A stretch of DNA of 64,000 nucleotides, taken from positions 254,559 through 318,558 of the forward strand of contig JBGUOH010000003.1 in the NCBI GenBank assembly GCA_045117995.1, given 5' to 3'. The stretch's first letter is position 1. Every line of letters begins with the position of its first letter. The notes below the pieces were generated by a model, which worked only from the letters and a program-made list of their open reading frames with translations, did no database searches and was not told where the DNA came from. A program made the translations under genes and the position numbers. This DNA is from RUG14515 sp045117995 (lineage in GTDB: Bacteria > Bacillota_I > Bacilli_A > RFN20 > CAG-826). Positions 60,320 to 64,000 of the stretch are shown here, one piece after another.

Positions 60320-61494
60320 TTTGCTCTAAATCTTGCTTGAGCAACTGCATTAGCACATTCTTGACAGCAGAACTTCTTCCTTGATGATGTCCTACTAACA
60401 GTAAAGTAATTGTTGCAGTTAGGATTTTCACATTTTCTTGTGAGTTCGATGTTAGGCCTCATATAAAAAATTGAGAAGTACATTGCACTGAGCAAATCAG
60501 ACACTTTCCATCGTGGTTCCATAATATCGATGTCATATTCAGGTTTAATCCCATTTAAATTGCTGTTAATCTCTAAACCGACAATCACCTTAGCCACTTC
60601 AACAAGGGTCTTTTTAAAGCTGTCATTAAAGCAAGACCAGTCTTCCTTGACTCCGTCTACAAAAATAATTTTTTCAAATGTGCATTTGGCAATCTGACCA
60701 ATACTGAAGTAAGTATGATAAAGCACATCAATGATTTTCTTGTTTATTATATTGTGTTCTCCAAATCTATAGTTGCAGTAAGAGTGGAAAACTTTGTGCC
60801 AAAAAGCATCCAATTCATCGTCTCTATTTTCATCGGTGTGTCTATAGATATCTATATGCATCTTTGTTTCGCCAAAAATAGTGTCTCTTATGACAAAGTT
60901 GTAGTCATTATCAAGAGGTAAGCCATTCACTGTGTTTTGCATAAAACCATTATCAAATATTCTAAAAATCTGTTCAAATGAACATGACTTGTATACATAT
61001 GAATCTGATTCCAAAATAATAGGCTCGCTTAGTAAAAGATATAGTGTAAGTGTTAGCATTCGCTTATAATTCTTGTTTTCTAGTTCGCTCAGCTGACTCA
61101 TTAATTCAACTGCAGCACTCATCCTTTTGGATAGTTCTAAAATTTCAAGCGAATTAGCTTCGTTGAATTCTCCCATACTTAAAGGGAACAAAAACCCATT
61201 TTCATTAAAGAACTTTATGTACTTTCTTAGATCATTTTTGCAAGCGATAAAAGAAAATAAAACATTTGTTTCTTCAACATTGCCTTTCTTTTCGTTTATT
61301 CTTACTAGACCATCTTTAGGTTGAAAGGCAAATTTTAAAATAGCAGAATCGCCTGCATATTCTTGCATTTTGAAAATATGCGACACTTCATTAATAGAGA
61401 CATTAATTTCATCTAGACGAGTAATTAGACGTCTATTCTCAAACAAAAATAAACTTTCTTGATAAAAATTTGCAGGAATTTCATGTTTTTTCAT
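60298..61494 (-). CDS. protein with C-terminal CGNR-like zinc finger, unknown function
   Basis: A 398-residue protein. The body has no recognised catalytic motif. The C-terminal 40 residues form a zinc finger: CENPNCNNYF, SRKKFCCQECANAVAQAR, close to the CGNR/DUF6076-like fingers (CxxC...F...C..C..A). Such proteins are common near phage and defence genes and probably bind DNA. The ATG at 61494 follows GAAGG; the longer frame to 61569 lacks a ribosome site. It is convergent with the restriction operon and overlaps R2 by 11 bases. Confidence 0.65.
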   Translation of the reverse strand: MKKHEIPANFYQESLFLFENRRLITRLDEINVSINEVSHIFKMQEYAGDSAILKFAFQPKDGLVRINEKKGNVEETNVLFSFIACKNDLRKYIKFFNENGFLFPLSMGEFNEANSLEILELSKRMSAAVELMSQLSELENKNYKRMLTLTLYLLLSEPIILESDSYVYKSCSFEQIFRIFDNGFMQNTVNGLPLDNDYNFVIRDTIFGETKMHIDIYRHTDENRDDELDAFWHKVFHSYCNYRFGEHNIINKKIIDVLYHTYFSIGQIAKCTFEKIIFVDGVKEDWSCFNDSFKKTLVEVAKVIVGLEINSNLNGIKPEYDIDIMEPRWKVSDLLSAMYFSIFYMRPNIELTRKCENPNCNNYFTVSRTSSRKKFCCQECANAVAQARFRAKKKAPIL

Positions 61495-61733
61495 AATTTT
61501 TTGCCTTCTTTTTTTGCTTTTTCTTCTCTGAAATATAATATCAAAAATAATATATAATCTAAAATACAAAAATTAGTAATCTTAAAAGTAATATATACTT
61601 CAAATTGGTAAATAACATTTAGCCGATATATTACAAAAATTATTACCAACATAGCAAAATAATACGTAAAAGCGTTATATTCTATTACTTTTGCGTTATT
61701 GCTATTCTTTTTTTGTGCTCATAAAAAAAGCAC

Positions 61734-61772
61734 CTTTCATTGGAAATATCGATACTTCCATTCTAATGAAAG
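61734..61772. repeat. 39-bp inverted repeat in the gene-free stretch before the phage module
   Basis: CTTTCATT (61734-61741) and AATGAAAG (61765-61772) form perfect arms, with inner GGAA/TTCC and a central TATCGATA. On the minus strand it is followed by GGTGCTTTTTTT, so it could terminate antisense transcripts. The 425-base gap (61495-61919) otherwise holds only the stem described at 61818 and no gene. Confidence 0.5.
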
Positions 61773-61817
61773 AATCATAGTAGAGCGTTTTTGGAAGAAA
61801 CGATCTGCAAACAAAAT

Positions 61818-61890
61818 CGAGGCGGAGAAATCCGCATTGAATAAGTTTGTGGCTCTTTTAAACACGTTCTGATTCATGGATTCCGCCTCG
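61818..61890 (+). promoter_or_regulatory. Alternative RNA stems in leader of phage module
   Basis: CGAGGCGGA (61818-61826) pairs long-range with TCCGCCTCG (61882-61890). The same region can instead form GCGGA-GAAA-TCCGC (61822-61835) with a GNRA tetraloop. The two folds exclude each other, as in attenuators or switches. Confidence 0.5.
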
Positions 61891-61919
61891 TTGCAAAAGA
61901 AAGCAAAAGAGGAAAATTC

Positions 61920-62420
61920 ATGAAAAACAACGCAAAAAACAGTGGTGTTGAGATTATCCGAGATCCTAACACTAAACAACCTATCGGAATCAAGTGGGTT
62001 TATTATGACAACCCTAGAAAACCATGGGAGCCAACTGAAGTTCACAAAGAATTTCCAAAATCTTTAGACGAGCCTTGGTTTGTGGAAATGGTCAAAGATA
62101 TCACTCATGAACAGAGTGAAGATCGTAAATACAGAAGACACGTAGCAACTTCACTAGATGATGTTGACTATGAAGGCGAGTGGTTTGCTGATGATGCACC
62201 AACTCCTAATTCTTTTATGAACATCGTAGAAGAAGAGGATCGCGTGCAGGCATTCGCAGGCACATTATCAGAAGTTAATAGAAAAAGATTCATGCTCATG
62301 TATGAAGATCCTTCTTTATCTTTTCAAGATATTGCTGACATAGAACACACTAGCAAGGTTGCTATTTTTAAGTCCTTCAAACTCATTCGCGAAAAATATT
62401 TAAAGTTTTTTGCAATTTAG
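61920..62420 (+). CDS. phage sigma-70 region-4-like protein
   Basis: A 166-residue protein. The C-terminal part (LSEVNRKRFMLMYEDPSLSFQDIADIEHTSKVAIFKSFKLIREKYLKFF) is a sigma region 4-like HTH in which SFQDIADIEHTSKVAIFKS is the DNA-binding element. The N-terminal half carries phage-typical GIKWVYYDNPRKPWEP. Such proteins open the early or late module of many gut prophages. GAGGAAAA precedes the ATG. Confidence 0.78.
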   Translation: MKNNAKNSGVEIIRDPNTKQPIGIKWVYYDNPRKPWEPTEVHKEFPKSLDEPWFVEMVKDITHEQSEDRKYRRHVATSLDDVDYEGEWFADDAPTPNSFMNIVEEEDRVQAFAGTLSEVNRKRFMLMYEDPSLSFQDIADIEHTSKVAIFKSFKLIREKYLKFFAI

Positions 62421-62435
62421 GGTTAACGAACTATT

Positions 62436-62490
62436 CAGGTTTTGTCCTTATACCGTCAGCAACACTGACAGAAAGTGAGGGCACAACCTG
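62436..62490 (+). promoter_or_regulatory. Long hairpin covering ribosome site and CTG start
   Basis: CAGGTTTTGTCCTTAT (62436-62451) pairs with GTGAGGGCACAACCTG (62475-62490) at 15 of 16 positions (G-U included). A GTCAG/CTGAC stem (62455-62459 with 62465-62469) caps it. The 3' arm contains both the GTGAGG ribosome site and the CTG start of the next small gene. Confidence 0.7.
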
Positions 62491-62703
62491 AAGAAGAACG
62501 TCAAAGTTACCTACTCAAAAACACCTAACCCGGATGGTGTAGTAGCGGTGAAGAAAACAACCCTAAAGAAAAAACTAATGGAAAAGTTATTCGGAACCGC
62601 TACTCAAGTCGTAGTGATCGTCCCGGGGAACACTTGCGGAAGTATAACCGTCACCGAATTTGAAGAAGGAGGGCAAAGCAATGCCAAAATCGAAAAACGT
62701 TGA
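62488..62703 (+). CDS. small basic phage protein, CTG start
   Basis: A 71-residue reading frame running from CTG at 62488 to TGA at 62701. A stop (62476-62478) lies just upstream and no ATG, GTG or TTG occurs until a GTG well inside, so CTG with GTGAGG seven bases before it is the best start. The product (KKNVKVTYSKTPNPDG, KKTTLKKKLMEKLFGTATQ, VVVIVPGNTCGSITVTEFE) is beta-alpha-beta in look. It overlaps the next gene by 23 bases. Function unknown; the position is that of small proteins in gut prophage early modules. Confidence 0.55.
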   Translation: MKKNVKVTYSKTPNPDGVVAVKKTTLKKKLMEKLFGTATQVVVIVPGNTCGSITVTEFEEGGQSNAKIEKR

Positions 62704-63034
62704 AGGATTCATTAATACACTCGAAAAAGCGATCACATGTCTATTCGATTTAATTAAAACAGCTAACGAATGTGTTGAAGAATTCCAAAAGATTAAAGCC
62801 GAATTTGCAGTAGAAACTCCTAAAAAGGAAACTCCTGCTAAAGAGGAAAAACCTCAACCAACTCTTGAAGAAGTGAGAACAGTTCTCGCAGATCTTTCAA
62901 GACGTGGTTATACCACAAACGTCAGAATGATGCTCATTGGCTTTGGAGTCAGCAAATTAAGCGAAGTTGACCCTAAGGATTATGCCGAGTTATTAGCGAA
63001 AGCGAAGGAACTTGACGATGCCACCAAAGACTAA
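62681..63034 (+). CDS. phage Rrp5-like small protein
   Basis: A 117-residue protein: N-terminal helical segment (FINTLEKAITCLFDLIKTAN), a Lys/Pro/Glu linker, and a C-terminal domain PTLEEVRTVLADLSRRGYTTNVRMMLIGFGVSKLSEVDPKDYAELLAKA. The last part matches phage proteins often annotated as rRNA biogenesis protein Rrp5-like. Function unproven. The ATG at 62681 has AGGAGGGC upstream; an in-frame TTG at 62660 is discarded. Confidence 0.72.
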   Translation: MPKSKNVEGFINTLEKAITCLFDLIKTANECVEEFQKIKAEFAVETPKKETPAKEEKPQPTLEEVRTVLADLSRRGYTTNVRMMLIGFGVSKLSEVDPKDYAELLAKAKELDDATKD

Positions 63035-64000
63035 TGGACACTCCCTTATAGGGGGAAGCTCTCTGAAGAGAGCAATGGAATGCCCACCTAGCGTTAGACT
63101 CACTGAGAACTTCGAAGATGAAGGTTCAGTATACGCTCAAGAAGGATCTGAAGCTCATTTATTACTCGAAAAGAAAATAAAAGAAAGATTCGGAATTCCA
63201 TTCGATGAAGATACCTCTAATCTCGAATACTACAGTGAAGAAATGGAAGAGTGTACCGATACCGCACTTAATTATGTCGTAGAAATCTATGAACGATTAA
63301 AAGCAGAAGGTAAAAACCCATTCATCGCTAGCGAGGTATTAGTTGACTTCTCTGACGTGGTACCAGAAGGATTCGGCAGTTCAGATATCGTCATTGTCTA
63401 TGATGGTGGAATCTACGTTGTAGATTACAAGCATGGACGTGGTGTAGAAGTCAGTTGTGAACGCGACCCACAGTTAATGATTTATGCATATGGAAGCTTG
63501 CTCATGTTTGAGAGCCTATACGACATCACTCACATTAACATGGCGATCGTTCAACCAAGACTAAACAACATATCTGAATGGTCCTGCAGTAAAGACGAAT
63601 TAGTCGACTGGGCCAATAACGAAGTCAAACCTAAAGCAACCTTAGCCTTTGAAGGTAAAGGCGAATACAAGTGTGGTCCGTGGTGTCAATTTTGCAAAGC
63701 AAAATTCGAGTGCCGCCACAGGGCAGAAGCAATGCTCAAAATGGAAGGCTATGCCGTTAAAGACAAAGCATTATTAGCCACCGAAGAAATTGCAGAGATT
63801 CTAGGAAAAATAGATGATCTCATTTCATGGGGGAACGACATTAAAGAATTTGCGTTAATGGAAGCCCTCAATGGTGTCCATATACAGGGATACAAACTAG
63901 TGGAAGGCCGCTCCAATAGAAAGTACACAGATGAAAACGAAGTCATACGTGTATTACAAGAAAACAATCTCAATCCGTTTGATGAACCAAAGCTCCTATC
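63018..64000 (+). CDS. DUF2800 family PD-(D/E)XK nuclease, phage, truncated by window end
   Basis: An open frame beginning with ATG at 63018, overlapping the previous gene by 17 bases and running past the window edge (at least 327 residues). The N-terminus GGSSLKRAMECPPSVRL and the core GSSDIVIVYDGGIYVVDYKHG (Asp and Asp-x-Lys of PD-(D/E)XK) identify DUF2800. A four-cysteine cluster CGPWCQFCKAKFEC resembles the iron-sulfur site of AddB/Cas4-type nucleases. It probably acts in phage recombination or replication next to a DUF2815 gene that would follow outside the window. Confidence 0.85.
   Translation, partial: MPPKTNGHSLIGGSSLKRAMECPPSVRLTENFEDEGSVYAQEGSEAHLLLEKKIKERFGIPFDEDTSNLEYYSEEMEECTDTALNYVVEIYERLKAEGKNPFIASEVLVDFSDVVPEGFGSSDIVIVYDGGIYVVDYKHGRGVEVSCERDPQLMIYAYGSLLMFESLYDITHINMAIVQPRLNNISEWSCSKDELVDWANNEVKPKATLAFEGKGEYKCGPWCQFCKAKFECRHRAEAMLKMEGYAVKDKALLATEEIAEILGKIDDLISWGNDIKEFALMEALNGVHIQGYKLVEGRSNRKYTDENEVIRVLQENNLNPFDEPKLL

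Noticed and set aside
62436..62490. Self-cleaving ribozyme (hammerhead, twister or pistol)
   Set aside because: The stem is strong but the conserved cores, such as CUGANGA with GAAA, are not present in the right order.
1..64000. CRISPR array or recoding of TGA as tryptophan
   Set aside because: No regularly spaced repeat array is present, and TGA ends several genes cleanly (for example padR and the 84-residue protein) with no gene broken by it.

Overview
The window is chromosomal DNA of a low-GC Bacillota, probably an uncultured gut lineage related to Mollicutes or Erysipelotrichia. This placement is inferred from AT-rich coding, AGGAGG ribosome sites, the single-copy housekeeping genes (gltX, hflX, deoD, an acyl carrier protein, cdaA) and many short lipoproteins. 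TGA acts as an ordinary stop. No marker gene such as rRNA is present to fix the taxonomy.

Region 1 (0-11.9 kb): a minus-strand NatAB-like ABC exporter; a minus-strand galactoside cluster (TetR regulator, GPH symporter, GH36 alpha-galactosidase, glycosyltransferase-like protein); a SASA esterase lipoprotein; tRNA-Arg(CCG); and a PadR-HAAS-DUF4097 envelope operon. Region 2 (12-13.6 kb): an IS200/IS605-type insertion carrying only tnpB, with a recognisable right end and a probable omega RNA. Region 3 (13.6-28.4 kb): a 5'-nucleotidase lipoprotein, DegV, a tyrosine phosphatase lipoprotein, small envelope proteins, a P-type ATPase behind a yybP-ykoY manganese riboswitch, a phytoene-desaturase-like oxidoreductase, a tRNA-Thr/Val/Gly operon, and a GntR-ABC-permease operon. 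Region 4 (28.4-32.2 kb): a metal-resistance cluster (ArsP_2-type transporter, Cys-rich ArsR repressor with two operator-like palindromes, Zn/Cd-type P1B ATPase with duplicated metal-binding domains). Region 5 (32-47.6 kb): housekeeping and envelope genes including the c-di-AMP synthase CdaA, GltX with tRNA-Glu(CTC), a TcdA-like enzyme, two CorC/HlyC proteins and HflX.

Region 6 (47.7-52.4 kb) is a compact Tad-like pilus operon. It has an ArpU/RinA-like regulator, a lipoprotein, two pseudopilin-like proteins, a CpaF/TadA ATPase, TadB- and TadC-like membrane proteins and an unlisted 55-residue pilin-like peptide. Its leader can hide the ribosome binding site in a hairpin. Region 7 (52.8 kb to the end) begins after tRNA-Asn and tRNA-Glu(TTC). 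It holds a complete LlaJI-type restriction system (HTH regulator, two m5C methyltransferases, McrB-like motor, PD-(D/E)XK nuclease), a zinc-finger protein, then a prophage early module (sigma-like protein, small basic protein, Rrp5-like protein, DUF2800 nuclease) that runs off the right edge.

Two themes recur. Several genes appear leaderless, with a -10 box ending 6-8 bases before the start codon. Several RNA structures look regulatory: the manganese riboswitch, the pilus-leader hairpin, and two phage-region hairpins, one of which buries a ribosome site and a CTG start.
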